Shown here: piece after piece, positions 1 to 11,287 of the stretch
Layout: each line of letters begins with the position of its first letter
Position numbering within the stretch: the first letter of the stretch is position 1
Source of the DNA: Monosporascus cannonballus
Taxonomy: Eukaryota; Ascomycota; Sordariomycetes; Xylariales
Assembly (NCBI GenBank): GCA_004154925.1
Contig: QJNS01000088.1
Location: 215,552-279,551 of the forward strand
Length of the DNA stretch: 64,000 nucleotides
Direction: 5' to 3'
Program-made: the position numbers and the translations under genes
The notes under the pieces: model-generated
The model's input: the letters and a program-made list of their open reading frames with translations, nothing else
The model's database searches: none
Told to the model about the DNA's origin: nothing

Positions 1-963
1 TCTCGTCACAATGGGAAAACGCCACTCCACCTGGCCTGCCATTTTGGGTCCGAGACAATCGCCCTGGCCCTTATAGATCGCGGCGCTTCCATTCATCTCC
101 AAGATTTCACAGGACGCACCCCATTGCGTATATGTTACGATAACTTAAATCTCACCAAGCGGCTCTTGTGTTTAGGGGCCGAGCCGAATAAGCTATCGAA
201 GTCCGGAGCTACGCCTTTGCATTGTCTATTCTACGACAGTTCTGAGATTTATCATCGGCGCGCCAGAGAGACGCTGAAAGCATATGCCGAAGCGGGAGCT
301 AACCTTGATGCAACCTTTAATGGATGAAGTCTTCTGCTCGACGCTGCGGATACTAACGCCTCCCATGTGCCGCTCCTCCTTAAACTCGGCGCCAAAGCTG
401 ACGTGTTCACTGACGACGGAGATTCTTTGCCACATTTACTAGTAATAACGCCAAGGGGCTTCAACAGATGGGTGACATATCAGCATCCCTCCTATTGGGT
501 CTCAATCCCGACCTCACCGGCAGAACCCCCCCCAACTCTCGAAGAGGTCGTTCTCTTCGTTGAGTTGATCCTCGACCTCAGGGAATCGAACTGGGAGGCG
601 GGACTCTTCCTCGAGTGCAAAGAGGACTGCGAAGAGGACGGTAGCCACAGTCTGATGAGAAGATGGGTTCGCAGACAAAAGGAACTGTTCGAGTGGGATG
701 AAGATAACCGGAGCCTCGTGTGTAATTCGTTAGAAACGTGCTGGTATGGAGACACAGAGAATACGAGCACGGAATCAAAGGAAGAATTGGGGACGGAGGA
801 TGAGGAATTCTCGGACGAGTTTGATTCTGAGGATGAGTATGATGAGGGGGACGATAGCCAAGAGGATATTCTCGAGGAGAACGGCAATGACGTTAATCAG
901 GTCGGCGGGGAGATGAGTCAAGAGGACGAAGACGAGGAGTTCTTTGATGCTGTCCAGGGCTAG
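1..963 (+). pseudogene. Ankyrin-repeat protein, 3' part, with one in-frame stop
   Basis: Frame 1 is open from the first base and reads ankyrin repeats, with a TPLHLA-type motif near bases 19-36, a GRTPLR motif near 115-130 and a GATPLH motif near 206-223. A TGA at 325-327 interrupts the frame inside a repeat. The same frame then continues with repeat-like sequence (LLLDAAD, PLLLKLGAKADV) to the TAG at 961-963. The last ~70 residues are strongly acidic (runs of Glu and Asp). Ankyrin repeats mediate protein-protein binding, and no catalytic domain is visible. The 5' end lies outside the window. No GT-AG intron removes the stop without also deleting good repeat sequence. I read this as a recently inactivated gene. 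A CGA-to-TGA change would explain the stop. Alternatives are a sequencing error or a separate short gene starting at the Met at 367. Confidence 0.6.
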
Positions 964-2326
964 GCTGCGAGCTTAGGTCCCCAATGGTGAAACCCGGTAC
1001 TAATTTGTGATTTATTTTTGGACCTGATGCGGTATATCATGCAGGCGGTACAGCTGGCGAATTCTGTTATTTCGGCATCTTTTAGATCATTGTCGCCTTG
1101 TAGCTTACGGTCGATTATGTTCTGAATCAGAACGTGCCTGGAGAGCGCAAGATTTGTAGCTATTGTGGTGATGGTGATGATGGTAAGTTGTAAAACCAGT
1201 TGGCACTATGGATGGATGACATATTTCGCTGCCCCGTTGCCCGATTCAAGTGATAGCACTCTCAGGTTCGGCAAATTATATATCTGGGCCGTAAGATAAA
1301 AGTACAGGTTAAAGTACCAAACGTAGATAAAATTTCATTGGCAACGTTATAAGCAATGTCTGTGAGCTCTAATTACTTTTTTAAAACTTAGGGAACAAAC
1401 AGGCTACCGGTTGTGCTTCTAGCTGTATTTAAAAAAATGCGAAAACTATATCGAATTACCATTTATTTTACACATGAGTCTGCCTCACGCGGGGCGAGCA
1501 CAATAAATGCCCTCGTTTTAAAGTGCAGAGGCTCCAGGGCTCTAGAGCATTACTACGGTCAGGCAAAAGTTTTATCACATTGTCAGGTAGCAATGGGTCG
1601 CGCTAATAGCCACGCCACCCAAATTAAGTGTAGCATCGACATGGGTTACCCATAGGTACATCGTTAAACTCTTTACCAAATAACATAACTTTTTAAAGTT
1701 TAAAGAGTTAATACTATATATGATACCTAATATAAAAAGCTTTATATGTTCGAAAGTTTTATTCGCAGAAATGGCAGGTTATCTAATCGAATACGCTAGC
1801 CATACACGGTAAGATGCTATGGGGCCTTAGATCCGCGACCTGGCAACAGAAGCACGAACCACCTGCTGCCATGGTAGTAGTTACTTTCCTATTTGGGAAG
1901 TCGGTTCTCAGCCAAAAAAAAAGAGCCAACATAGTAACCCTCGTTCACTGCCTTCGTTCCTCAGTACGTTAAAACGAGGTCGTTTTGGAGATTACGGAGT
2001 ACCGGGTTAGGAAGGGGAGATTCTGTAATGCCGGTTCCTCGGTTGAAGCAACGCCGAACCACTACTCCGGCTTTCGCAGGTCGCATAGACGAAGCAGTTT
2101 GAGCGCACCCGCAAAGCGTCATGCAGCTTCACTGCCGACAGCGAGAAGCAAGGGCACAACGGATTTAATCAACGGGCGACGTACGGCCTTAGAGATAGGA
2201 TTATTCTCGAGCATTAGACTTATAAACTCGTAGCTAATAAATGGACTGGACGACATGTTATTTTATTCGAACTTATCATATATGTCCTATAATATTATAC
2301 AATATATCTAAAAGGGGCGAGCGAAT
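964..2326. other. Intergenic, no gene recognised
   Basis: No conserved coding sequence is seen on either strand. The stretches around 1670-1760 and 2235-2312 are AT-rich (TA-rich words), which could reflect old RIP, but no element ends were found. Confidence 0.5.
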
Positions 2327-4464
2327 CTAAATCAGTCCGCTTTCCCCAGTCGCAGCCATATGCTTCTGACACGCGATAAGATGGGCAACCTGCTCGGCGA
2401 CCTCGTCCAGGCGGCTGAGGACTTTCCCGTTACCATCGACGAAGCCGAGAATCGAGTAAGGGATGCCGGTATCGCTACAGAACTCCCTGACCAGAACCTG
2501 CGCCCTGCGGAGATTGTGGCGCGGCAGGCGGGGGAAGAGGTGGTGGACGGCCTGGAACTGGAGGCCGCCATGGACGAAGTCGAGCCAGGCGGGGCAGTCG
2601 ACGTCCATGGTGGTTCGGAGCTGACGCTGAGGAAAGGACTCGGACTCGCCGAGGTCGGCTGTCGACATGCCCCAGTGGCTGAGGGTGATCTGGACGTGCA
2701 GCGGCATGGTGACGACGTGGGAGACCAGCACGAACGCGACGCGGACCGTCCACGTCGGCAGCGCCCGCCACAATAGGAGGTACCCGAACAGGAACCAGTA
2801 GCACGCCATGAAGGCGATCTCGGTGCTCATCAGCAGTCGGGGCGCCGCCTGGGTCCGCCCCCGCCACGATTTTCGGGAGAGCACGTGCAGCCAGGACAGC
2901 AGGTACAGGTTGAACCTCGCGATGCCCATCACCGGATAGTAGGTGTACTTCTGGTAGGGCACCAGAAACTCTGCAGCTGCGTCCCAGATGAAGGTGAAGT
3001 CGTAGTAAGTTGACCGAAGCGACCTGAAGAAAGATGGACACGTCGCGAACAGCGGAATGTTCTGGATATCTGGATCGTGTTCCTGATAAAGGGTAAGCTA
3101 CGTTCTTGCAGACAGCGCTAGGGGTTCAGGAGGCGTACGGGTTGGTTCGTCACCAGGTGGTGTACATTGTGGCTACTCTTCCACCATCCCATCGACAGGC
3201 CACAGCAGAAGTCAGCGATAAAAATAGCAATTAGGCTATCAAACACAAAATTGTGGGTGATGGCTGTATGTCCGGCATCGTGCGCAGTGAACATGATTTG
3301 GTGCTATTAGGCAGCATTAGCAAATGCGCGGAGCACAGAGGAGAGATGAACAACAAACCCAGAACAGACCCAAGAAGGTAGCCGATGTCATGTACCACCG
3401 ATAATACAATGCGACCATGGAAATTGTGAACAGGACAGTATACCGGATCAGCTCCTTTGCATATTCCAAGTAGGGACATTCGTAGAGCCCCTCGTCTTCA
3501 ATTCTCCGTTGGAGGACCCGGTACTTCTGAATGATGTCCTGCTGGACGGCTGGATCTAAGGGTGGGTAGTCCCGAATGCCCCGCTTGATGTCATTCTGCA
3601 CCGCCAAATCTGTGAATTGGGCCGGCGTGAGCGAGATCTGATTGGTGGTGGCCGGACAGGCGGCGTCGGAGACGGTGCCTTCGAGCCCTTCCCTCTGCAG
3701 TCTCCTGCGGACGCCGGTCTCTGGGGAAGACGGCTTCACGCCAGAGCTCAACCCTAGTAACTCATCTTCGTCGGCACTGCTGCATGCAGAAGTTAAGGAG
3801 GTCTGGTCAGAGGGGAGGCCAAGGCTCGATGTCGAACCGATCTCATCAACGTTACTGTTGCAGTCGTCAGGCTCCTCGGAAATTAGTCTACTGTTAATCG
3901 AAGTCTTCTCGCTGGGGTAAACGCCGCCTCTTATTGGTGGTGTCATATTGATCCAGGGTCCAGCTAGCCGACCAATCCGGTATGCTTTCATTGTGTTACA
4001 GACAGCCACCGGATGGTACCTGGATGACATGTCAGCAATGGTTTAATTCCGGTGGGAACGGGCGCCCGATTAATAGTGATGATAAGCGATTCGGATATTT
4101 CAGCAACCCGGCGATCCGAACTAGACCAGCATACTTAAAGCCCAGCTCTTTTCACCCGCAAGCCCCTCAAACGCCCGACTTTAGCTTAAAACTCGCCGAC
4201 TAAGCTTGTGGCTCTTTCAGTCGCTTTGGGATTCGTTTGGAATTCGCGGGGAGGACGTGTATGAACGAGTGAAGGGAGCACTTACACGTTGATCTCATCG
4301 GTCGCATCTCTCCCAACCATATGCAGAATGGCCAGGCGACCTCCGGGGTGTTTCTCCAACCATGAATCTAGTCGCAAGACGTTGCCTTCGTATATAACAA
4401 TGATGTGGCCCTCTGCGATCATAGCTTCGACCGCCGGCCACGTGATCAGTTTATCACGTTCCAT
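2327..4464 (-). CDS. Delta-8 sphingolipid desaturase with N-terminal cytochrome b5 domain
   Basis: Four exons were rebuilt: 4464-4286, 4019-3359, 3303-3139 and 3082-2327 (586 aa, in phase throughout). Exon 1 and the start of exon 2 form a cytochrome b5 domain. It has the HPGG heme-binding motif, and the second heme His lies in a VYHP context formed exactly across the first splice junction. The desaturase domain carries all three histidine boxes: HDAGH in exon 3, HNVHH in exon 3, and QAVHH in exon 4. The Gln that replaces the first His of box three is typical of b5-fusion front-end desaturases. Hydrophobic segments fit a multi-pass ER membrane enzyme. By family knowledge it puts the delta-8 double bond into the long-chain base of fungal glucosylceramide. 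A poorly conserved Ser-rich linker of ~100 residues separates the two domains. Substrate assignment rests on family resemblance alone. Confidence 0.88.
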
Positions 4465-7400
4465 TGTTGTCTCGGAGGATAGGTCGCAGGGTCAAGTCGA
4501 CTGCGTTCGGTACCGGGGCGGGTAGAGGCAGCAACGAAGAATTACGAGACGAGTCGAGGCGCCCAGAAAGTTGTCGAGTGTATGAGTTGTACAGGGAGGC
4601 AAGTCTCACCTAGCTGTTAAAAGGCAACTGCGAGTTGCAAAATCCACAAGAGATGGACCACCAGAAACAGTGGGCGGTACGAACAATTAGTACCAAGGGT
4701 TTCAGCTAAGCAAACACCAGCCGCAGTGGGAAAGGAGCTGCGTGCCTTTTCGTCTCAGCCATACGCACTTATTGACCGGCTACGGACAAGGACATACGTC
4801 GACTAATGATGTATGGGCAGGCGGCCGCAGCAAATGCCAAGGCAGCAGCTTACCTACTATGGATCGATGGCCTTGTTTCAACTGGATCACCTCCCTGAAG
4901 AGCCGTGTTGAGAACGAGTTATGGATACCAGGATAGATCGGTCCCGGCGGAGCAAGCAACCTGGATACTTTCACGGCTTCCATTGAACTCGCCATTGATC
5001 TGGCAGCAGAACAGGGGGCCGGTCATCGTGGCTCGTTATTGTGTGGCCTACTCCTCGAGCTAGCGAACAATCTACGCTCCAACTGGTACAGCTCTGTGAT
5101 TGTGCGCGGCGAGTCAATGGATTGAGACGGCAAGAGAACGACTGAAGTCGACCCGAGTCAGGAGCCGCGCGTTCTTTCACGCATGCGCTTTTTTTCCGTT
5201 GCGCCATGGAACACCCTAGCGCAATTCAGGAGAAAACTTCCAACTGCCAAGCCAGGGGATTTTCAGGGTCCAACACTGAAATTCAGGGTCCTCTGGTCGA
5301 GATCTCAATGGGCCCGTCCGAATGCACGTGGGGCGGCGCCTTCGCTTTCAATCTCTGGGAGGACCAATCTAATTACCCCTTCCCCCGGCGGGGAAAGGGG
5401 TCACCAACTCTCATGAAGGGGGGAATGATGAGCTCGTGTAATCTTAATCCGTTCCGAAAATTGAAATATTGGTGAAGCTGGCCTGCAGGCAGCTAGGCCC
5501 CAAATTGCCAGGGTCCACTTCCATCATTCATACACATCCCCGTGTACGAATAAGGAAGGCAGGATTGCAGGGGCAGTGCAGGCCCTCTTCCAACGCCCAC
5601 GATTCGGCGGCCTGCTTGTTTAAAGGAGTCCCCAATTCCAACCCTCTCAAAATAGCTGGAGATTCACCAGAGATGGGCGGATAACGCGTAACCTCTAGTG
5701 GAACGGAAAAACTGCAGTCACGTTCCACACTATCTCCAGTACCCGAAGAGAACCATGCGCTGAGCATCTAAGGAGCCTAAGCGCTGCTTCGACAGGTCGG
5801 CCCCGGGCTCGGCGTCTTCAATAAGCTGCAACCCCTACGTCACCGAATATAAGAATCGTGGGCCTTGTATGGTCAAAGGCCAGTTACAAAATGTTATACG
5901 AAAGAGGAGAAACAAGTCGTATAGACGGCCCGCGCGGGCCGACTATACCCAGCACTCTATGCCACTCCACTTCTTCAAGCCCTTGGTCCAGGCCCCCGGC
6001 CCGGCCCCCGGCCCCTGGCACCCCCTCCCGCCGCAGGGCTCAGGTTCTTCGAAGCGCACGACGCGACGGCGGCAGAAACCACGTGCTAGGCACCGCCCTG
6101 GCGACATGATGTTGACATATTGCGGGGAAGGAAGCTGTCACACTCTTGGGTGTTTCCTGTCTGAAGCCTTTATAAGTCCCCAGGACCGCGAGAATGGCTG
6201 ACCTGCAAGGACATTCTCGTGACCGCACGACGTAGGAACGTGACACCCTCGCTTTGACCGAGGCCCAGTACGGCGCTGCATGCCCGCCCGCTTCTGCTCG
6301 TCCTCGCTGTCCGTGAACCGCGAAATTAGTTGGTTTGGGATGAATATTACGATGACGCCACGGTCCAGGACGCGTCCGTGTGGATTATTGTTCGTCGACG
6401 TTCCCGCGGGGAGGGAGGGAGGGGGTTTGCGGTTTATCTGTGATATTGTTCATTGCTCGTGATGCATCGTTGTGGTGCCGAGCCCCGCCCCTGTTGACTT
6501 CTCGCGGTAATGAGGAGCCGTAGGCGTCCTTTTACAGATGCCCGTCGCTAAAACTTAACCGTCTCTTGCCTCTTGCAATCCATTAATCTGAAGTGTATGG
6601 GATGGCCTTTCGCATCCTTCGATATCGGACTGAGAATTCGAAATCCACGTTTAGACTTCTAACCCCCTTAGGGTAAGGTCCCCCCCCCCTCTCTTCTTTT
6701 TCTTTGAGCAGCCACAACCACCAAAGTCATTTTAGGCCTCTATACATTTATGCACCTTGTTCCCGCCCTTAGGCCATCCTGCTGCATCGCCCTATTCCTC
6801 CTACTACGTATTCCCAAGTAGTAGTAGTTGAACCAGGCAGCGCCTTCCACGTCGATCAGATCTAACCTCTTTTACTTGGTCCGTTATGAATCTGAAGTTT
6901 TCTAGGCCGACGGAAAACACTTCTGACAGCTTTCTGAGGTCTTGGCCGGCCTTCTCGATTCGCGACTGTTACTCCTCCTGCTGGATTCCAAGTTCGTCGC
7001 AGCGCTTCGACATCGCTCCGCCACATTTCATGAGCCGCTAACATATCCGGTATGGTCGCTTCGCCCTGTCCCTGCTGCGGGACATGTAATACCTGTGACG
7101 GAAAACTCCGACGGCACACTAGTCCTTGCGGTGGGTACGCCTAGGAACCTGCGGATGTTTCCGGCACAGCCAATACCGAATGATCTGCGGCTCCCCAAAG
7201 GGCGAAGACCATAGCAGCACCTGTGCCCCAGCAGTACTAGACTAGATTAAAAGCTCCAATGGCGTTTGGCTCGAAATCAGGAGCCTCGCCAGTTACTAAG
7301 CGCTTACTTTCGTCGCTCAGGCCCTCCTGATTTGACGCCTTCGTGAACCCCGATTGCCACTTGTTCCAGCCATCTCTAGTTATAATCCCGCGACTCTCAG

Positions 7401-9424
7401 GCTGCTCATTATCTGGACGGCCCAATATCTAAGCAATGAACAAGTTTACCTAGGCCAAGCTAGACAAGCAAGCAAGCCAGCCAGCCCATAACCCCGGAGA
7501 TAAAACACTCTACCCACGCCATCTAGTCAATTTGGTTCCAACTGAGAAGACGAGCTCTTCTCCTACGCGAGCCAGCTCACCTGGCCGAAGCGTTAACCGA
7601 CCGGAGCCAAGCGCTTTTTCGGTAATCCCACAACGGAATCTCATTCCCCTCACACCAACCATGCGCATAGCGGAACAGGGCTGGTACAATTCTTATAACA
7701 CCACTATATATCATGGTCATATACCTAAATGGGGGGCCTCTCGCCGGGCCCCTCAAACGCCCCGGAACTTAACCCTAACCCTAACTAAGACAGCAGCTTG
7801 TAAATGGCTGTATTAAAATTATATGTTAAAGATTATAGCACCACCTTTGCTGCTAATTAGGGTTGATTTTCGACAGCGCGTAATGGTTAGCGGTGGTGGG
7901 GTTACCAAAGAACGTTGAGCTCGAGTCGATTGTCGATTCGGGCAGGTAAGTCTAACTTGGGCGCTCCCAAGCAACGCCACCCAGAACCCCCCCTCACTCG
8001 TATGCAAGGCAGTCTCGTAGCAGATATTGGCTATAAAAGACAAGTTAAATGCAGCATCGTATAGAGGCTATAGCAATCGATCAGCCAGCCCAAGAGGACC
8101 TGGCTACTACACTAATAACTCGTATATAGACAGAGGTGCTGGCTATCTAGTTACCCCTTTCTCGACCCCTATTCCCACGAGCGGGCTTCCCATCCGGCGT
8201 AGATACCGCGTGTCATATAAGTGAGCATCTATCCTTCGATGACGCCTTAGAAGCTGCCTGGCCGACAAGGACAGGTTTACAAGCAACTCGTGCGTTCGCC
8301 TACTCTTTTGGCGCCCTCGCCGGAGCGGGCTTCCTTGTCCGGCCGGTAGAGGGTAAGCAAAACACAACGTCCATATAACGAAGCGGAGGGCGTAGCCACC
8401 GTGGTCGAGCTCGCTTGTTGTACCCGGCGTCACGTGTAGCTAGCTCCCACTGGTAATGGTTTGGTATCGTCCACTCTGTGAGACTGTCGGGATTGAGCTT
8501 AAGACTCGGTTATGGATCCTCATGCGTCGCCGTCGAGACAGATACTCCCCGGTCGAACAGAACAGGTCACCCATACGTCTACGGCTGCTCCAGTTCATGT
8601 CAGCGTCCTAACTAACCGCGATAGACTACTCCATCAATCCGCCACCCATCTCGCGTCCACCGGGAGGTCCCAGGCGCCCCCTCTAATCCCACGCGCACAT
8701 CTGAGAAACTCATGAGCAGCATGATGGGTAAACCATTGTCTAACCATTCAGTCTCATCCCAATCTCAAAAGCACGTAGCCAAACCACCGACACTGGAGAT
8801 TGGAGGTCATAACATCATCAATTCCTGCTAAATGAGAAAAGAATACACCTCGCCACTGGCCGACTTTCATTCTAGCTACATATCAGATAAAGAAAACCGG
8901 AAAAGGATCCCGTCATCATCGTCACTCGTTCGTTTCCTCCTGCCACTCTCCAAAAAAGGGTGGTCTTCCACGCTGCGTTAACTGATATCTTCATCGCATC
9001 ATAAAAAAGGGCTATGGCGTGATTATCGTTAGATGTGTGGATGCTGTGCAGAAGGGGAAGGAGGAGGCGGTTGTAAAAGTCTGCCCTGTATAATCCCTGC
9101 CACCCGTTGCTGTCATCACCTTCTGGGAGCACCCTCGTTCTAATAGTATTAGGCGAAGTATACTATTATACGAAGATCGTGATTCGGGGGATGTGCGAGA
9201 AGACCCGGTTATTGTTGGCTTGGCTGACGGTAAAGCAGCCTTCCGCCAGGCAGTTCTTCCTACTCAAGTCCAATGCCGCGCAGGTTAGATTTATCTTCGG
9301 CACCACAAGGCGTTCCCTCAGGCGACGGCGCCCTTTCATCCCCACAAGGGAATGCAGGATTCCGCCGTCGACGCCAATACGTCCACCCGGGGCAGCCTGT
9401 TCCCCGGTGGTGGCGCGAACGAGC
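4465..9424. other. 5 kb intergenic region without a convincing gene
   Basis: No ORF here matches a family I recognise. Notable small items are a 25 bp GC-rich imperfect palindrome at 5376-5400, a 14 bp perfect palindrome (GGCCCGCGCGGGCC) at 5927-5940, a short telomere-like repeat at 7769-7787, and a possible degenerate coding remnant on the minus strand at about 6841-7215 (reported under findings). Confidence 0.5.
7769..7787. repeat. Interstitial telomere-like repeat
   Basis: The stretch TTAACCCTAACCCTAACTA contains about 2.5 copies of CCCTAA, the complement of the TTAGGG unit used by filamentous ascomycetes. It is too short to be a telomere. It may mark an old break-repair site or be chance. 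Confidence 0.5.
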
Positions 9425-11287
9425 TTAGCGCAGGTACGTGCGCGGCGGGCGGTCGTAGATGATCTCGCGCTCGACGATCCGCTCGTCGTCGACCTTGTCC
9501 CAGTTGAGTGACAGGCGGTGTTGGTGGTGGTGGTGGTGTCGCCGGTCCCAGCCGTCGCGGTGTTCGCGCTCCCACTCGATCTCGCGGGCGCGGCGTCTGC
9601 GAGCGCGGCGGATATCGTCGGATATGTTCACCAGTTCGACGACGTCCTCCTGTTTGCGTGCATCAGTACGTGCGCGTTGCAAAGGCACGATAGCGGCACA
9701 CTGTGCGATGTGCAGTGTGTGCAGTCGATCCGCATGACGACTAAGAAGTAGAGGAAAATCAAATGGAGAAGAGAAGCTTACATAGCGGAGGTATTCCATG
9801 ACGTAGAAGAAGTACTCGGTCTCTTCGTACTCGTAGCCGCGCTTCTCGATGGCCTCGCGGACGACGAGGTCCTTGGTGATCTCGGTCCACATCTCCCGGC
9901 TGCGCTTGGAGGGGCCACGCGAGCTGTCGCGGATAGAGATGCGGCGGTCGCGGACCTCCTCGACGACCTCGTCGCGGTCGCGCGACTTGTCCCTGCTGGA
10001 CGAGATCTGCACGCTCAGGCGCTCGCGCTCGCGGTCGTCGCGGAGGGGCTCCCGTGTCGGCTCACTGACGGTGGTGGCGCCGCTCGAGCCCGGGGCGCCG
10101 TCGCGCTCGGGCAGGAACTTGGACCGCCGCACGCCGTTGTACCGCTGCCAGGTGACCTCGGCGCCGCCGCCGCCGACGCCGTCCATGCGCACGCGCTCGG
10201 TGCCCGGCGGCACGTCGACGATGGTCCAGTCGCGGGTGGCGCCGTTCCATGCCTCGCCCATGCGGCCGCGCTGGTCGATCTTGCTCGTGATATACTCGGC
10301 CTCGTCGTCCCAATCCTCGCGCGGTCGCGCCTCCGAGTGTGCACGGCGTCGCGTCGCTTCGCTCGAGCGCACCATCAGCCGGTCGCCGTCCTCGTACGCC
10401 GGCGGGCGAGACTGGCCACGCGGCCGCGAGCGCGACCTGTGCGAGTGCCGGATGTCGATGTCCATCTCGTGACGTGAGCGACGAATGTCGATATCCGTCT
10501 CGCATTGCTCCCGCTCCCTCGCGATGGGGCGGGGCGTACGAGATGGTGGAGGCGGGGTCGGAGGCCTCGCTCGCTCGACACCTAGGTGGGATATTAGCAA
10601 AAAACTCTCGCCCTACTTTAGATAATGCTAGCTGCAATATAGCATGGGCCAGAGAAACTTACCGTGGTCGATGTCGCGATAGTGGGTGATAACCTCCCGC
10701 TCGATCGTGGGCCCTTTGATGACGGGAGGGGCCGGCGGCGGCGGAGGCGGTGAAGGGCTGGAAGAGGGAGATCGGGCCCTCTCCCTTTCCATCTTAATGC
10801 GAATTCGATCCCGCTCACGATCAGGAGTCGGGGACCTCGGTCTCCGCCTCTCGACGATGCGACTGTCTATATCGAGTCGGAAGTCTCTCTCCCGCTGCGG
10901 GGACGGGGACGGCGACCGTTCGCTGTACCTCGGACGCGGTCGAGACATAGACCTCCGTGGGGGACTGATGCTCCTGGGCCGCTCGACGTAGCGCGTGAGA
11001 GGCTGCGGACTGGGGCTGCGGGGTCTTCGGCGGTCAACAGTCTCTACCTCCCTGGAACGGAGCACCAGTTGCCCGCCCTCGGTCTTCCTGTTCTCCTCGC
11101 GAAGAAACGAGGGGACACGATCATCTCGACCGACGTCGTCGTACTCCCTGACCGGCGCCGGGGCACGGCGTGGTGAACCGCGGAATTCCCGCCGGTCGTA
11201 GAGGTCATTGTCATCATAGACTCGAGCCGGGCCCCTCCGGTAATCTCGGTCGTCCAAGTCACTACGACTCGAGCGAGCGTACGACAT
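9425..11287 (-). CDS. Arg/Ser-rich protein with conserved C-terminal domain of unknown function (DUF8035-like)
   Basis: Three exons: 11287-10663, 10581-9782 and 9649-9425 (549 aa). The donors (GTAAG in both introns) and the TAG and CAG acceptors restore one continuous frame. The first ~210 residues are low complexity: Arg/Ser/Asp-rich with SPSPSP and RSRS-like stretches and a Pro run near the end of exon 1. A more ordered part in exon 2 contains an EDWDDEAEYI segment and a GATRDWTIVDVPPGTERV segment. The last ~100 residues read as an amphipathic helical domain (EMWTEITKDLVVREAIE, then EYEETEYFFYVMEYL) with a basic RRARRRRAREIEWE stretch and a short His run. I associate this layout with a conserved ascomycete family annotated as DUF8035, from memory and unverified. 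The RS-like composition hints at a nuclear or RNA-associated role, but no function is known to me. Confidence 0.75.

Noticed and set aside
9459..10689. Several ORFs of 60-207 codons on the plus strand and in other minus frames
   Set aside because: They are antisense or shifted shadows of the GC-rich, Arg/Ser-coding gene at 9425-11287. Their composition (Arg/Ser/Gly runs) is explained by that gene.
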